DNA of 64,000 nucleotides from Microbacterium sp. Leaf159 (GCF_001423615.1 NZ_LMOU01000001.1:304332-368331), one strand, 5' to 3'. Positions 48,477-57,779 are shown, counted from the stretch's first letter. The notes: generated by a model from the letters alone, not told the origin. Program-made: numbers and translations.

Positions 48477-48514
48477 GTTACCCCACGGTATCCGCTTTGT
48501 TTCCGGCATGTTAC
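48477..48514 (-). promoter_or_regulatory. Four-box GlnR operator upstream of glnA
   Basis: Read on the minus strand: GTAAC-ATGCCG-GAAAC-AAAGCG-GATAC-CGTGGG-GTAAC. Four 5-base half-sites are separated by exactly 6 bases, an 11-base period. This is the known actinobacterial GlnR layout (gTnAC-n6-GaAAC repeated) that controls glnA under nitrogen limitation. It is 62 bases before the glnA start and 20 bases before the divergent RDD gene. Confidence 0.9.
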
Positions 48515-48533
48515 GCGCCGGTAGGCTTGATAC

Positions 48534-48962
48534 GTGACGGACGCTGTGAACACGTACCCCGGAGAACGACTCGGAATGCCGCAGACGGGGACCGGCAGCA
48601 TCGCCCGCCCCGGCCGGCGGATCGGTGCTCTGCTGATCGACTACCTCGCGGCGACGATCATCGCGACCGGCTTCCTCGGATACGACCAGTTTGCGCTTCC
48701 CAGCGAGGCGGGACTCACGCAGTTCGCCCCCATGGCGGTCTTCGCCGTGCTGCAGATCCTGTTCATCCCGACAGCCGGTGGAAGCCCCGGGCACCGCATC
48801 CTCGGCATGCGGGTCGTGCGTCTCGACGGCGGATGGGTGGGGCTGTGGCGTCCGCTCGTGCGCACGCTGCTTCTCGTGGTCGTGATCCCGGCAGTCATCT
48901 GGGATGCCGACCAGCGCGGTCTTCACGACAAGGCGGCGGGGCTCGTGCTCATCCGAGCCTGA
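48534..48962 (+). CDS. RDD family membrane protein
   Basis: A 142-residue protein with three hydrophobic segments. RPGRRIGALLIDYLAATIIA carries the Arg-Asp pattern that names the family, and SPGHRILGMRVVRLDGG is the second conserved block. Its function is not established. The GTG at 48534 is used. It is divergent from glnA across the GlnR operator and therefore might be controlled by it. Confidence 0.88.
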   Translation: MTDAVNTYPGERLGMPQTGTGSIARPGRRIGALLIDYLAATIIATGFLGYDQFALPSEAGLTQFAPMAVFAVLQILFIPTAGGSPGHRILGMRVVRLDGGWVGLWRPLVRTLLLVVVIPAVIWDADQRGLHDKAAGLVLIRA

Positions 48963-48968
48963 ACGACG

Positions 48969-49448
48969 TCACTCCTTGCCGCGGTTGCGGCGTCTGGCCT
49001 CGCGAGGCGCTCGTCCGCCGAGGAACGATCGCGCAGGATCAACCGTGTACCCCTGGCGCAGGGCTTCACGGCCGATGAGCATCCGGAATCCCATCTCGTC
49101 TCGGTTGCTCAGCGTCACCTCGGCAAGCACCTCGCGGTCGTGCAGGCGGATGAGCATCTCGACCACGAGTCGTTCCTGCGCGTGACCTGATGAGCTGCGG
49201 ATCGCACGGCGATCATGCACGGGGGATTCGACGACCACCGCGTCCTCCTGGCTGTCCTGCCAGGGCTTCACTCGGAAGCGCACCCACGACACGCCGTCGC
49301 GCTCGAACTCCTGGATCTCGAATGCGTGCAGCGAGGAGGTGCGTGCGCCGGTGTCGATCTTGGCTTTGAGCCAATCGACGCCGAGATCGGGCAGGCTCAC
49401 CCATTCTCGCCACCCGATAAGAGTGTTTGAATGGGATGACTTACTCAC
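48969..49448 (-). CDS. Retropepsin-like aspartic protease (RimB/DUF785 family)
   Basis: A 159-residue single-domain protease-like protein. IGWREWVSLPDLGVDWLKAKIDTGARTSSLHA carries the D-T-G-A active-site loop of retropepsins. The family was long labelled ATP-dependent zinc protease and is linked to RimK; in Pseudomonas the rim genes control poly-glutamylation of ribosomal protein S6. C-terminal RMLIGREALRQGYTVDP is a family hallmark. I chose the GTG at 49448; the start is 27 bases from the divergent RimK-like gene. Confidence 0.88.
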   Translation of the reverse strand: MSKSSHSNTLIGWREWVSLPDLGVDWLKAKIDTGARTSSLHAFEIQEFERDGVSWVRFRVKPWQDSQEDAVVVESPVHDRRAIRSSSGHAQERLVVEMLIRLHDREVLAEVTLSNRDEMGFRMLIGREALRQGYTVDPARSFLGGRAPREARRRNRGKE

Positions 49449-49475
49449 CCGACCATCCTGGCAGGAAATCCCCCC

Positions 49476-50663
49476 GTGAAGATCGCAGTGCTCTCTCGCG
49501 CGCCGCAGGCGTACTCCACCCAACGACTGCGTGCTGCCGCGCTCCAGCGTGGTCACACCGTCAAGGTGCTGAACACGCTGCGCTTCGCGATCGATCTCAC
49601 GGCCGATGAACCGGATCTGCACTACCGCGGGCGTCAACTCAGCGACTACGACGCGATCCTGCCGCGCATCGGCAACTCGATCACCTACTTCGGCACTGCT
49701 GTGGTCCGCCAGTTCGAGCAGATGGACGTGTACACGCCCAACACGGCGAACGGCATCTCGAGTGCGCGTGACAAGCTCCGCGCAAACCAGATCCTCTCCC
49801 GCCACAACATCGCGATGCCGCCGACGGCGTTCGTCCGCAACCGCGCCGATGTGCGTCCGGCGATCGAGCGTGTCGGCGGCGCCCCTGTCGTCATCAAGCT
49901 GCTCGAGGGCACACAGGGGATCGGCGTGATCCTCGCGCCGCAGGTCAAGGTCGCCGAGGCGATCATCGAGACGCTGCACTCGACCAAGCAGAACGTGCTC
50001 ATCCAGAAGTTCATCTCGGAGAGTCGCGGACGCGACATCCGTGCACTCGTCGTGGGGGATCGAGTCGTCGCAGCGATGCGTCGCTCGGCCGCGGGAGACG
50101 AGTTCCGCTCGAATGTGCACCGCGGCGGATCTGTCGAGGCTGTCGAGCTCGATCCGATCTATGAGCGCGCGGCTGTGCGATCCGCCCAGATCATGGGATT
50201 GCGCGTCGCGGGTGTCGACATGCTCGAGGGCGACGACGGTCCTCTGGTCATGGAGGTCAACTCCTCTCCGGGGCTGCAGGGCATCGAGACGGCGACCAAG
50301 CTCGACGTGGCCGGAGCGATCATCGACTACATCGCCGGTCAGGTCGCCTTCCCCGAGATCGATGTGCGCCAGCGCCTCACGGTCTCCACGGGCTACGGCG
50401 TCGCCGAGCTGATGGTGCACGGCGCGGTCGACCTCGTCGGCAAGACGCTCGGCGAAGCGGGTCTCTGGGAGCGCGACATCACGGTGCTCACCCTCCACCG
50501 TGGGGTCTCGGTCATTCCGAACCCCCGTAAGCACGTCGTCCTCGAGGCGGACGATCGGCTGTTCTGTTTCGGCAAGCTCGACGAGATGCGCTCGATGGTG
50601 CCCGAGCGTCGCCGTCGACGCGCCAAGGTGCGACGGCTTCCGCGTCAGCCGCTCTCGGAGTGA
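49476..50663 (+). CDS. RimK-family alpha-L-glutamate ligase fused to a TrkA-C (RCK_C) domain
   Basis: A 395-residue protein. Residues 1-290 are an ATP-grasp ligase of the RimK type: MKIAVLSRAPQAYSTQRL start, MPPTAFVRNRADVRPAIERVGGAPVVIKLLEGTQGIGV (ATP loop), VLIQKFISESRGRDIRALVVGDRVVAAMRR and LVMEVNSSPGLQGIE with metal ligands. Residues about 305-375 read as a TrkA-C/RCK_C domain: VDLVGKTLGEAGLWERDITVLTLHRGVSVIPNP, then VLEADDRLFCFG. RCK_C domains in potassium transporters bind c-di-AMP. The RimB-like gene is divergent. The GTG at 49476 is used. Confidence 0.93.
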   Translation: MKIAVLSRAPQAYSTQRLRAAALQRGHTVKVLNTLRFAIDLTADEPDLHYRGRQLSDYDAILPRIGNSITYFGTAVVRQFEQMDVYTPNTANGISSARDKLRANQILSRHNIAMPPTAFVRNRADVRPAIERVGGAPVVIKLLEGTQGIGVILAPQVKVAEAIIETLHSTKQNVLIQKFISESRGRDIRALVVGDRVVAAMRRSAAGDEFRSNVHRGGSVEAVELDPIYERAAVRSAQIMGLRVAGVDMLEGDDGPLVMEVNSSPGLQGIETATKLDVAGAIIDYIAGQVAFPEIDVRQRLTVSTGYGVAELMVHGAVDLVGKTLGEAGLWERDITVLTLHRGVSVIPNPRKHVVLEADDRLFCFGKLDEMRSMVPERRRRRAKVRRLPRQPLSE

Positions 50664-50664
50664 A

Positions 50665-50712
50665 CGAAGAAGCGCGGCCGCTCCTCATCCGAGGTGCGGC
50701 CGCGCTTCTTCG
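50665..50712. terminator. Terminator-like hairpin between convergent rimK-like and DUF4191 genes
   Basis: Perfect 17-base arms (50665-50681 and 50696-50712) around a 14-base loop. The arm begins 2 bases after the ligase stop and ends 14 bases before the DUF4191 stop. Short A/T-rich ends on each side (GAAGAAG/CTTCTTC) fit use in both directions. Confidence 0.75.
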
Positions 50713-50725
50713 TATGCGGGCTGGA

Positions 50726-51442
50726 TCAGCGCGGGCGCTGCGCCCTGACCTTGGTCGGGTCGATCCCCTTGGGGATCGGCAACGACGAGATCGACTGCGA
50801 CACGGACTCGATGCGTCGGATGACGGCACCCATCGTCGCCTTGTCGATCACCTTGGGAAGCTTCTTGATGGTCTTGGCGAGGTCGGCGATCGCCACGTCG
50901 TCGTCGCCGTGTCCGACGTAGATCACGGTCACGGGAACACCGTGGGCCACGCGGGCGGCCTTGCTGCGCTCGTCGTTGACCAGGCGGGTCAGGCGTCCGC
51001 GAGAGCCTTCACCGACCACCACGACGCCGCCACGGCCGACGGTGCGGTACACGGCATCCTGCGTCTTGGGGTTGATGCCGACCGGCGTCTCAGAGCCCTG
51101 CCAGTTGCGGCCGAGGCTCGTGCTGATGACGTGGCCGGTGGCGCCGGGCATGCCGTCGATCTTCTGGTACATGGCCGAGGTCGACAGGCGGGTCATCAGG
51201 AACATCGCGCCGAGGATGCCGAGCATCAGGCCGGAGATGCCCCAGAGGATCAGCGTCCAGACCTGGAACGGCGGGATGAGGTATCCGACGATGAGTCCGA
51301 TCAGGACACCGAGCACCAGCAGCGCGATCTGCGCCCAGGGAAGCCAGGGGTAGATCTCTCTCGTGAACTTGAAGAGGGACTTGATCTGGGAGAAGAACCC
51401 CGGACGCTTCTCGGGCGCGGACGAACGGTTTGCCATGTCCAT
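50726..51442 (-). CDS. DUF4191 membrane protein
   Basis: A 238-residue actinobacterial membrane protein. A basic cytoplasmic N-terminus (about 1-30) leads to two adjacent membrane helices (about residues 37-55 and 60-85), followed by a soluble domain with GRGGVVVVGEGSRGRLTRLVNDER and VTVIYVGHGDDDVAIADLAKTIKKLP. The family has no assigned role. Two ATGs, at 51442 and 51436, are possible. It is convergent with the RimK-like gene. Confidence 0.88.
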   Translation of the reverse strand: MDMANRSSAPEKRPGFFSQIKSLFKFTREIYPWLPWAQIALLVLGVLIGLIVGYLIPPFQVWTLILWGISGLMLGILGAMFLMTRLSTSAMYQKIDGMPGATGHVISTSLGRNWQGSETPVGINPKTQDAVYRTVGRGGVVVVGEGSRGRLTRLVNDERSKAARVAHGVPVTVIYVGHGDDDVAIADLAKTIKKLPKVIDKATMGAVIRRIESVSQSISSLPIPKGIDPTKVRAQRPR

Positions 51443-51597
51443 AAGAATACCGACTCCGGGCCGCGCTCATGTCGTCGTTCGCGTCAGGCGGATTCGCGCA
51501 CCGGGCACCCGTCCTGCACGGCGTGGAAAGTGCTCGGATCCCTCCACATCGCCGACCTGGAGACCACGGGGGGCGAGCGATGCGTTGACATGGAGAC

Positions 51598-53079
51598 ATG
51601 ACAGTCGCAGAAGTGCCCCACCGCGGTGCGTCGCTGGTGCCCGGGGTGCACCGCGTGATCAGACAGCTCGACGCCGAGGAGGGCCCGTACGCCGGAGCGC
51701 TCGTCATCCGCGGGGAGTCCGTGGCGGTGCAGATCGACTGTGAGACGCTCGCGGGATGGGCGGGCTGGGGCCACGCGGGTGACGAGCATGTCGCGGGTCC
51801 GGTCGACGTCGTGCGGCGCCACGACGGCCACGACGTCCTGCTTCCCTGGTGCACGGAGCGGATCGGTGCTTTTCTCGGACGCCGATCGGTGGCCGAGGTC
51901 GCGTTCGCCGCCGGTGAGCTGACCACCATGGTGGCGAGTCTTCTGAGGGGGCTGGGCGAACTCTGTCGCGCCGACGGTCCCGCCGTCACCGGGGACTGGT
52001 GGTTGACGGACGACGGGCGCCCGATGTTCGTGATCGGCGAGGGCGACGATGCGCGGTCGGCCACGTGGCGTCTGGTCGAACGGATGCAGCGGGACTGCGG
52101 CGATCGTTCGCTGAGCCGCTTGCTCGGGGAGATCAGAGACGGGCTGCAGAAGAGTGGTGAGCGTCCGGGGATGCCGGTTCGACAGCTTGAGCGCTGGGAG
52201 GCGGAGCTGTTCGCGACCGCAGCCTCGCGGCCGCTCAGGCGCGACGTGCACGCGTCGGAGCAGGCACGAGACCTCGACGTCGCCCGCCGCGTCGTGCCGG
52301 TGCCCGGGACGAGACGTGAGGCGCGGGGAGGGGGCTCGGATCACTCGACGGAGCGGGGACCCCGGGGTGCGGTCGATCGAGCGATGGAGTGGGCGAGGCA
52401 TTGGCTGGAGGAGGGCAGGACCGCGTTCGAGGAACGATGGAGCCGGCGGGGTATCAAGACCCGCAGAGACAGGCCACCCAGGCATGAGAAGGCACACTCA
52501 GACGCCGTCACGGGTGCTGTCGATCCCGAGCCACGGCGCCGTGGACGCAGACTGGTCGTGGCGTGCAGTGCGGCCGCGGTCGTGCTCTGTGGAGGCCTGC
52601 TCTGGCCGGGTGGTGCGACCGGGGAGCCCGCGGCGGGGAAAGTCCGACCGTCGCCCGCAGCGAGTCGGAGTTCTGCGGGTTCGCCGACGACCACACCGAC
52701 GACGCCGACATCTCCGATCCCGGCCGCAGAGTCGACAGACGAGTCCACCGGCTCCGAGGACCCGGTGGTGGCGGCGCGTGCGCTTCTGCTCGCCATACGG
52801 CACTGCGCCGAGATGGGGGACCTGGCGTGCTCCGACGCGGTGGCTGCCGGCTCATCCGGAATCGTAGAGGCGCTCACCGGGGCGGCATCGGGGGAGAAGG
52901 TGCCGGAGCTGGCCGCGGTCGACGAGTACGGCGATGTCGCGGTGATCCGTGTCTCGTCGATCGCAGTGATCGGCGAGGGGCCGGCGCCGCAGCAGATCGA
53001 GCAGATGGTGGTGGTCGTGCGGGTCAATGAGAAATGGCTGGTCCGCGACGCCTACGACGTCGCGGACCAGCCAGGGTGA
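51598..53079 (+). CDS. Hypothetical single-pass membrane protein, 493 residues
   Basis: I do not recognise the family. The N-terminal 230 residues are cytoplasmic by charge, with WWLTDDGRPMFVIGEGDDARSATWRLVERMQRDCGD as the most conserved-looking segment, somewhat like a serine/threonine-kinase-derived regulatory domain but without kinase motifs. A basic, low-complexity linker follows. One membrane helix lies at about residues 325-345 (RRLVVACSAAAVVLCGGLLW), then a Ser/Thr/Pro stalk, then an extracellular domain with two Cys (HCAEMGDLACSDA) and a C-terminal beta region. The 155 bases upstream hold no gene I can support. It is convergent with sucB (8-base gap). Confidence 0.75.
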   Translation: MTVAEVPHRGASLVPGVHRVIRQLDAEEGPYAGALVIRGESVAVQIDCETLAGWAGWGHAGDEHVAGPVDVVRRHDGHDVLLPWCTERIGAFLGRRSVAEVAFAAGELTTMVASLLRGLGELCRADGPAVTGDWWLTDDGRPMFVIGEGDDARSATWRLVERMQRDCGDRSLSRLLGEIRDGLQKSGERPGMPVRQLERWEAELFATAASRPLRRDVHASEQARDLDVARRVVPVPGTRREARGGGSDHSTERGPRGAVDRAMEWARHWLEEGRTAFEERWSRRGIKTRRDRPPRHEKAHSDAVTGAVDPEPRRRGRRLVVACSAAAVVLCGGLLWPGGATGEPAAGKVRPSPAASRSSAGSPTTTPTTPTSPIPAAESTDESTGSEDPVVAARALLLAIRHCAEMGDLACSDAVAAGSSGIVEALTGAASGEKVPELAAVDEYGDVAVIRVSSIAVIGEGPAPQQIEQMVVVVRVNEKWLVRDAYDVADQPG

Positions 53080-53087
53080 TGCTGTGG

Positions 53088-54863
53088 TCAGGCTCCGAGC
53101 TGCGCGGCGAACTGCGCCGACTCGAGGCGTGCCTTGACAGCCCCCAGGAAGCGGGCGGCGTCGGCACCATCGATGATGCGGTGGTCGTACGAGAGTGCGA
53201 GGTACACGTACGAGCGGACGGCGATCGCGTCTGCGCCGCCGACCTTGACCAGACCGGGGCGCTTGACGACCGTTCCGGTGCCGAGGATCGCGGACTGCGG
53301 AAGGAACACGACGGGGGTGTCGAACAGCGCGCCACGCGAACCGGTGTTGGTCAGCGTGAACGTGCCGCCGGCGAGCTCGTCGGGCTTCAGCTTGTTGTCA
53401 CGCGTGCGTGCGGCGAGGTCGGCGATCTCGTGGGCGATCTCCGCGATGTTCTTCGATGCGGCATCGCGCAGAACCGGCGTGAGCAGACCGCGCTCGGTGT
53501 CGACGGCGATCGACACGTTCTCGGACTCCGGGTAGACGATGTTCTCTCCGTCGACCGTGGCATTCACGATCGGGAAGGCGCGAAGCGCCTCGGCGGCAGC
53601 CAGAGCGAAGAACGGCAGGAACGACAGCTTGTCGCCGGTCTTCTCGAGGAACGATCCCTTGACGCTGTCGCGGTACTCCGCGAGAGCGGTGACATCGACC
53701 TCGACCACGGTGGTGAGCTGAGCGGTCTGCTGCATCGACTCGACGGCGCGCTTCGCGAGGACCTTGCGCAGACGCGACATCGGCTGCGTGGTGCCACGCA
53801 GCGGCGACACCTCGAGCGGAGCCGGTGCGGCAGGAGCGGCGGCTGCAGCGGGTGCAGACGAGGCGCTTTCGGCGGCCTTGAGGACGTCTTCCTTGCGGAT
53901 ACGTCCTCCCACGCCGGTACCGGTGACGCTGGCGAGGTCGACGCCCTGCTGCGAAGCCAGGCGGCGCACGAGCGGGGTCACATACAGGTTGTCGCTCTCC
54001 GTGGGGAGAGACAGCTTCGGCTCGGCTGGTGCCGAAGCCGCAGCGGGTGCGGGCTCCGACGGTGCGGCCGGAGGAGCGGGTGCGACAGGTGCGGCGGCCG
54101 CCTCGGCAGCGGGAGCCTGTGTCACGGGGGCCTCAGCCGCCGGCGCGGCCGGAGCCTGGGCGGAAGGAGTCTCTGCGGGAGCGGCCGGAGCCTCTGCCGC
54201 CGGAGCCTCTGCCGGAGCCGCGGGAGCAGCACCGGAGCCGACACGGGCGAGCACGGCGCCGACGGCGACGGTCTCGTCTTCAGCGGCCACGATCTCCTGG
54301 AGGACGCCGGCGACCGGCGACGGGATCTCGGTGTCGACCTTGTCGGTCGAGATCTCCAGCAGCGCCTCGTCGACCTCGACGGTGTCACCGATCTGCTTGA
54401 GCCAGCGCGTGACGGTGCCCTCGGTCACGCTTTCGCCCAGCTCGGGAAGGACGATGTCGGTGGCATCGCCCGCCGGAGCGGCGGCGGGCGCGGCTTCAGC
54501 GGGGGCAGCGGCCTCGGGCTCTGCCGGTGCAGCGGGTGCCTCGGCCTGCGGTGCGGCCGGCTCGGGCGCCTGCTCGGCGGCCGGAGCCGCTGCGGCAGGA
54601 GCATCGTCGCCAGGGGCCGAGTTGCTGCCGTCGCCGATGCGCGCGAGCAGCGCGCCGACCTCGACGGTCTCGTCCTCGGCGACGAGGATCTCCTCGATCA
54701 CACCGGTGATGGGCGAGGGGATCTCGGTGTCGACCTTGTCGGTCGAGATCTCGAGCAGGCCCTCATCCGCCTGAACGGTGTCTCCCACCTGCTTGAGCCA
54801 GCGGGTGACCGTACCCTCTGTGACGCTCTCGCCGAGAGGGGGGAGGACGACGGATGTGCTCAT
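53088..54863 (-). CDS. sucB: Dihydrolipoamide acyltransferase (2-oxoacid dehydrogenase E2)
   Basis: The E2 core subunit of a 2-oxoacid dehydrogenase complex. The 591-residue product has two lipoyl domains, each with [14 protein letters not shown] (lipoylated Lys, near residues 43 and 165), joined by long Ala/Pro/Glu-rich linkers. An E3-binding domain ([24 protein letters not shown]) and a catalytic domain with the [15 protein letters not shown]is follow. Two lipoyl domains are typical of the actinobacterial E2 annotated as SucB, which also serves pyruvate dehydrogenase. lpdA lies upstream on the same strand, 67 bases away. Confidence 0.94.
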   Translation of the reverse strand: MSTSVVLPPLGESVTEGTVTRWLKQVGDTVQADEGLLEISTDKVDTEIPSPITGVIEEILVAEDETVEVGALLARIGDGSNSAPGDDAPAAAAPAAEQAPEPAAPQAEAPAAPAEPEAAAPAEAAPAAAPAGDATDIVLPELGESVTEGTVTRWLKQIGDTVEVDEALLEISTDKVDTEIPSPVAGVLQEIVAAEDETVAVGAVLARVGSGAAPAAPAEAPAAEAPAAPAETPSAQAPAAPAAEAPVTQAPAAEAAAAPVAPAPPAAPSEPAPAAASAPAEPKLSLPTESDNLYVTPLVRRLASQQGVDLASVTGTGVGGRIRKEDVLKAAESASSAPAAAAAPAAPAPLEVSPLRGTTQPMSRLRKVLAKRAVESMQQTAQLTTVVEVDVTALAEYRDSVKGSFLEKTGDKLSFLPFFALAAAEALRAFPIVNATVDGENIVYPESENVSIAVDTERGLLTPVLRDAASKNIAEIAHEIADLAARTRDNKLKPDELAGGTFTLTNTGSRGALFDTPVVFLPQSAILGTGTVVKRPGLVKVGGADAIAVRSYVYLALSYDHRIIDGADAARFLGAVKARLESAQFAAQLGA

Positions 54864-54930
54864 GACTGAGTCTCCTTCAAGAAGTTAAATGACGCGTGTC
54901 TAGCTTAGTGAACTGTTCACCGGTTGGTGT

Positions 54931-56310
54931 TCAGAGGGCGTGCAGTGGCTTTCCGGCGAGCGCGAGGAAGGCTTCGCCGAGTGCCTCGCTCTGAGTCGGG
55001 TGAGCGTGAATGAGGGGTGCGATGTCCTCGGGATGGGCCTCCCACGCGACGGCCAGCTGGCCCTCGGTGATGAGTTCGCCCACCCGGTCGCCGAGCAGGT
55101 GGACGCCGATCACGGGTCCGTCCTTCAGCCGGACGACCTTCACGAGCCCGCCCGTGCCGATGATCTCGCTCTTGCCGTTTCCGGCGAGGTTGTACTCGTA
55201 GGCGACGACAGCATCCGCGCCGTGCTCGGCGACGGCTGCCTCCTCGGTGACGCCGACCGACGCGACCTCGGGGCTCGAATAGGTGACCTTGGGGATCTGG
55301 ATGTCGGGGATGTTCGTGGGGGAGAGTCCGGCGATCCGCTCCGCGACCGCGATGCCCTGCTGGAAGCCGCGATGCGCGAGCTGCAGACCCGGGGTGATGT
55401 CGCCGACGGCCCACACTCCGGGGACGCCCGTGCGGAGGTCCTGATCGACCGTGACGAAACCACGGTCGAGGGCGACACCCGCCTCCTCGAAGCCCAGGTC
55501 GGAGGTGACCGGACCGCGTCCGACAGCGACGAGGAGATAGTCGGCGGAGAACTCCTTGCCGTCCTCGAGCGTGACGGTGACGGAGGCGTCGTCCTGCGTG
55601 GCGGTCTGGAACCGGATGCCGAGCGAGTACTGGATGCCGCGGCGGCGGAACGCGCGCTCGAGGCCCTTGCTCATCGCGATGTCCTCGTTCGGGACGAGAT
55701 GCGGGAGGGCTTCGATGATCGCGACCTCGGCGCCGAACGAGCGCCACACGCTCGCGAACTCGACGCCGATCACGCCACCGCCGAGGATCAGGACGCGCTC
55801 GGGGATGACGTCCAGAGCCAGCGCCTGCTCACTCGTCAGGATCCGCCCACCGATCTCGAGGCCGGGAAGGGTGCGGCTGTACGAGCCGGTGGCGAGGATC
55901 ACGTCCGTGCCGACGTAGACGTCGTCTCCGACGCTGACCGAGCGGTCGGCGTTCAGGCGGCCCATGCCGGCGACGGTCGTGATGCCGCGGGCCTTGACGA
56001 GACCTTCGAGGCCCTTGTACTTCTTCGCGACGATGCCCTCGCGGTAAGCGCGCACCCCAGCGGGGTCGATGCCCTCGAGCGTCGCGGAGATGCCCACATG
56101 AGCGGCGCCGCGCACGTGCTCCGCCACCTCTGCGGCGTGCAGGAGCGCCTTGGTGGGGATGCATCCCCGGTGCAGGCAGGTGCCGCCGACCTTGTCCTTC
56201 TCGATGAGCGCGACGGACTTGCCGAGCTCGCTCGCTCGCAGTGCCGCGGCGTATCCGCCGCTTCCGCCGCCCAGGACGACGATGTCGAAGGTGTGCGTGG
56301 TCATGGTCAT
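54931..56310 (-). CDS. lpdA: Dihydrolipoyl dehydrogenase (E3)
   Basis: Re-oxidises the E2 dihydrolipoyl arm, passing electrons to NAD+. The 459-residue product has the FAD site VVLGGGSGGYAAALRA, the redox disulfide GGTCLHRGCIPTK, the NAD site VLILGGGVIGVEFASVW, a second FAD motif GVWAVGDITPG and the C-terminal catalytic HAHPTQSEALGEAFL. The ATG overlaps the pepA stop by four bases, so pepA-lpdA-sucB may be one transcript. Confidence 0.96.
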   Translation of the reverse strand: MTMTTHTFDIVVLGGGSGGYAAALRASELGKSVALIEKDKVGGTCLHRGCIPTKALLHAAEVAEHVRGAAHVGISATLEGIDPAGVRAYREGIVAKKYKGLEGLVKARGITTVAGMGRLNADRSVSVGDDVYVGTDVILATGSYSRTLPGLEIGGRILTSEQALALDVIPERVLILGGGVIGVEFASVWRSFGAEVAIIEALPHLVPNEDIAMSKGLERAFRRRGIQYSLGIRFQTATQDDASVTVTLEDGKEFSADYLLVAVGRGPVTSDLGFEEAGVALDRGFVTVDQDLRTGVPGVWAVGDITPGLQLAHRGFQQGIAVAERIAGLSPTNIPDIQIPKVTYSSPEVASVGVTEEAAVAEHGADAVVAYEYNLAGNGKSEIIGTGGLVKVVRLKDGPVIGVHLLGDRVGELITEGQLAVAWEAHPEDIAPLIHAHPTQSEALGEAFLALAGKPLHAL

Positions 56311-57779
56311 GCCTCCGTGTGGGATGCTTCGGCGAACGCGATGATCGATCGGACCATCGCGCCCGTGGGGCCCTTGTCGGTGAAGCCGTACGGCGCACCG
56401 TTGTGCTCGCCGGATCCGGCGATGTCGAGGTGCACCCAGGGGATGCGAGGGGCGTCCTTCTCGTCGGAGACACGTCCGACGAAGCGTCGCAGGAAGAGCC
56501 CTGCATACGACGCACCGCCCATGCGGTCGCTCATGTTCGCGTTCTGCATGTCGGCGATGGGCGAATCGAGCGAGTCTTCCATGTGCTCGGGCAGAGGCAT
56601 GTGCCAGGCGAGCTCGTCTGCGGCCCGTGCGGCGCCCAGGAACTCGGTGACGGCGTCATCGGCGCCGAAGACACCGGTGTGACGGTGGCCCAGCGCCATG
56701 ACGATCGCCCCGGTGAGCGTCGCGACGTCGATGATCACGTCGGGGTTCTCGCGGCTCGCGGCGACCAGGCCGTCCGCCATGACCAGTCGACCCTCGGCGT
56801 CCGTGTTCGGGACCTCGACGGTGGTGCCGTCGAGCATCCTGATGACGTCGCCGGGGCGCAGCGCCCGACCGGACGGCATGTTGTCGGTGATGCAGAGCCA
56901 GGCCGTGACGTGCACGGGAAGACCGAGCGCGGCGATCGCGCGCAGGGCGGCGACGCTCGTCGCGGCGCCCGCCATGTCGAACTTCATCCCCACCATCGAT
57001 GCCGCGGGCTTGAGCGAGAGTCCGCCGGTGTCGAACGTGATCCCCTTGCCGACCAGCGCGATGTGCCGGGTGGCGTTCGCGGGTGCGTAGTCGAGTCGCA
57101 CGAGACGCGGAGGACGGTCCGAGCCCTGGGCGACGCCGAGGATTCCGCCGAAGCCCTGCTCGGCGAGTGCATCCTCATCGAGGATCTCGACCGTGACGTC
57201 GAGGCCCTCGACGCTGTCCGCGGCGCTCTGCGCGAGCTGGGTGGGGCTCTGCCACTCGGCAGGCACGAACACGAGGTCCTTCACGAGAGCGACGGCCTCG
57301 CCGACCGCGACTGCTCGAGAGAGCTCCTCATCATCGAGCTCCGCATGCAGCACGACCGACGTGGCACGGCTCTTGCCGGGCTCGCGGCGGTAGCTGTCGA
57401 ATCGGTAGCCGCCGAGGACTGCGCCTTCTGCCGCCGCGGAGGCGAACTCCTCGAGTCCGGGAGCGAGTCCGAGTGAGACCTTCTCGAAACCGGTGAGGGA
57501 GCGAAGCGCTGCACCGACCGCGTTCCGCATAGCGGCGGCATCGGCGGTGCGTCCGACACCGACGACGGCGAACGGCAGCTCCGTGACCTCCGGGGCGTAC
57601 ACGCGGGTGAACGCGGACGGCGAGCCTGTGAAGCCGATGCCCTTCAGAGAGGCGGCGAGTCCCGGGTGGTCCGACAACGACTCTGTGGAGTCGGAGATGT
57701 CGGGGATGACGAGCACTGCGGCGTCTGCAGCGCTTCCGGGGAACTGATCTGAGGTGCGCGAGAGCGCGGGAAGCGTCAT
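56307..57779 (-). CDS. pepA: Leucyl aminopeptidase (M17)
   Basis: A 490-residue zinc aminopeptidase that releases N-terminal residues. The catalytic C-terminal domain has VGKGITFDTGGLSLKPA (metal Lys and Asp) and NTDAEGRLVMADGL (metal Asp and Glu with catalytic Arg). The N-terminal macro-like domain includes VVGVGRTADAAAMRNAVGAALRSL. It is the first gene of the pepA-lpdA-sucB block. The ATG at 57779 is 104 bases from the divergent PAC2 gene. Confidence 0.95.
   Translation of the reverse strand: MTLPALSRTSDQFPGSAADAAVLVIPDISDSTESLSDHPGLAASLKGIGFTGSPSAFTRVYAPEVTELPFAVVGVGRTADAAAMRNAVGAALRSLTGFEKVSLGLAPGLEEFASAAAEGAVLGGYRFDSYRREPGKSRATSVVLHAELDDEELSRAVAVGEAVALVKDLVFVPAEWQSPTQLAQSAADSVEGLDVTVEILDEDALAEQGFGGILGVAQGSDRPPRLVRLDYAPANATRHIALVGKGITFDTGGLSLKPAASMVGMKFDMAGAATSVAALRAIAALGLPVHVTAWLCITDNMPSGRALRPGDVIRMLDGTTVEVPNTDAEGRLVMADGLVAASRENPDVIIDVATLTGAIVMALGHRHTGVFGADDAVTEFLGAARAADELAWHMPLPEHMEDSLDSPIADMQNANMSDRMGGASYAGLFLRRFVGRVSDEKDAPRIPWVHLDIAGSGEHNGAPYGFTDKGPTGAMVRSIIAFAEASHTEA

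Noticed and set aside
51443..51597. Possible small minus-strand gene (about 36 codons) upstream of the 51598 gene
   Set aside because: No ribosome site, no recognisable family, and the region is equally open in other frames.
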